Part shown: positions 39,873 to 40,570 of the stretch, piece by piece | Position numbering within the stretch: the stretch's first letter is position 1 | Layout of the letters: every line of letters starts with the position of its first letter | Source: Desulfovibrio piger | GTDB lineage: Bacteria; Desulfobacterota; Desulfovibrionia; Desulfovibrionales; Desulfovibrionaceae | Reading direction: 5' to 3' | Assembly (NCBI RefSeq): GCF_012843875.1 | Contig: NZ_JABAFY010000021.1 | Coordinates: 1 to 40,570 of the forward strand | DNA: 40,570 nt | The notes under the pieces: generated by a model | What the model was told of the DNA's origin: nothing | The model's input: the letters and a program-made list of their open reading frames with translations, nothing else | Database searches by the model: none | Made by a program: the position numbers and the translations under genes

Positions 39873-40570
39873 GGCGGCAGTATGCCACCGGCCCGGGGGG
39901 AAGGCAACGTAAAAGAGGTTCGCCGCTGCGGCAGGAGGAGGATGGACGCTGCGCCGTGCCGGGATAGAGCCGCGTGACGCGGAGGGCTGCCGCACGATGA
40001 GCGGCCGTTGCCCGACATCCGGGCTGGTCTGCCTGCGCGGCGAGCGGCAAGGGGCCGGGGCTTGGGCAGCCCCAGGCCCCCTGCACCCCCTGCCCCGCCT
40101 CGGTCCCCGGTACTGCGCGGGCGCGCCGGGGCAAGGGCGGCACGACGCCTTCGGCGTACGCCGCCCGATCGGCGCGCTCAATGGATGGGGAAGAAAAGTT
40201 GCAGTGATGGCAGAACGGCCGCTGGTTGTGTGGGGGATGCGTAGAGCGCATGCGGAGAGGATGCCGTTATTCAAGGCAGGACGTAGATGGCTTTTAGACA
40301 GAACGGGATAGAAGACATGCCTGTCCGTGATAGGCATACCAGGGGCGGGAGGAGGGACTTGCGAAAGTGGTGGCTGCGTTTTTAGCAGTGAAAAGAGGCT
40401 CGCTCGAATGGCGGCCCGTAAGGGGCGTGCCCGTTGCGACGAAGGAATCTACGGGCATCGAGGGCAGAGCTGACGGCAAGGGGCCGGGGAAGCGCAGCAC
40501 GCTTTTTATCCGCCCCGCAGGACAGAATAAAACGCGCTGGGGAGGGGGAGGGGAGTTTGAGGGGGAGGGC
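39873..40570. other. Non-coding or unrecognised right end
   Basis: About 700 bases with no frame that has a ribosome binding site or family resemblance. It contains a 16-base direct repeat (CGGCAAGGGGCCGGGG at 40045 and 40474), repeat B copy 2 at 40408-40461, and at 40534-40570 a G-rich block that looks like the beginning of another inverted long-hairpin repeat cut by the window edge. Confidence 0.5.
40408..40461. repeat. Intergenic repeat B, copy 2
   Basis: Shares ATGGCGGCCCG, CGTGCCCGT and ACGGGCATCG with 14516-14570 in the same order, spaced 43 instead of 44 bases from first to last block, with a different loop sequence between the two pairing arms. Confidence 0.5.

Noticed and set aside
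1..40570. CRISPR array, tRNA, rRNA, insertion sequence or prophage
   Set aside because: No regularly spaced repeats, no cloverleaf, no transposase, integrase or phage gene was found on either strand.

Overview
The window reads as chromosomal DNA of a strictly anaerobic, lactate-oxidising sulfate reducer of the Desulfovibrio group. The evidence is the gene set: a membrane-type D-/L-lactate dehydrogenase cluster with a lactate permease, an NfnAB-type flavin-bifurcating transhydrogenase, anaerobic-type cobalamin genes (cbiF, cbiET), a shikimate-kinase-like protein of a kind I associate with Desulfovibrio, and strongly GC-biased codon use. A gut D. piger-like species is my guess from overall feel, not something shown by the sequence. 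There is no phage, insertion sequence, CRISPR array, tRNA or rRNA that I can see.

Layout: 1-1022, a repeat-bearing intergenic region and an EVE-domain gene. 1023-9201, an AT-rich tract holding a possible sigma54 promoter, then a four-gene lactate dehydrogenase operon (GlcD-type, Fe-S, LutC-type, fused LutB/CCG protein) and, behind a 390-base regulatory gap, the lactate permease. 9285-12405, two unknown proteins, an alpha/beta hydrolase with an altered nucleophile elbow, and a DedA protein. 12406-15453, hairpin repeats, a tandem ABC ATPase and a PHP phosphatase. 15603-17847, nfnB/nfnA. 18092-21340, cbiF, cbiET and a DapF-family racemase/epimerase. 21615-23184, a VWA-OmpA protein and a lipoprotein. 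23479-26139, an emrB-emrA efflux operon in which each gene carries one single-base frameshift. 26380-26937, a shikimate-kinase-family kinase. 26990-35358, the conserved rpmH-rnpA-yidD-yidC-khpB-mnmE run, extended by three translationally coupled genes (RNase D-like, CofD/YvcK-like, RluA-like). 35549-37175, a DUF47/Pit phosphate uptake pair. 37291-39872, an EamA transporter, ddl and an HD protein overlapping ddl. The last 700 bases hold no gene I can support.

How it works together: lactate enters by LctP and is oxidised by the two lactate dehydrogenase modules; NfnAB balances NADH, NADPH and ferredoxin. The rpmH-to-rluA block is a ribosome, RNA-processing and membrane-insertion unit. The most interesting items are the CofD-like protein embedded in that RNA operon, the DapF-family enzyme with a non-standard active-site motif, the kinase lacking the shikimate-binding Arg, the paired frameshifts in emrAB, a dispersed long-hairpin repeat family, and the sigma54-like promoter and repeated half-sites around the lactate genes.
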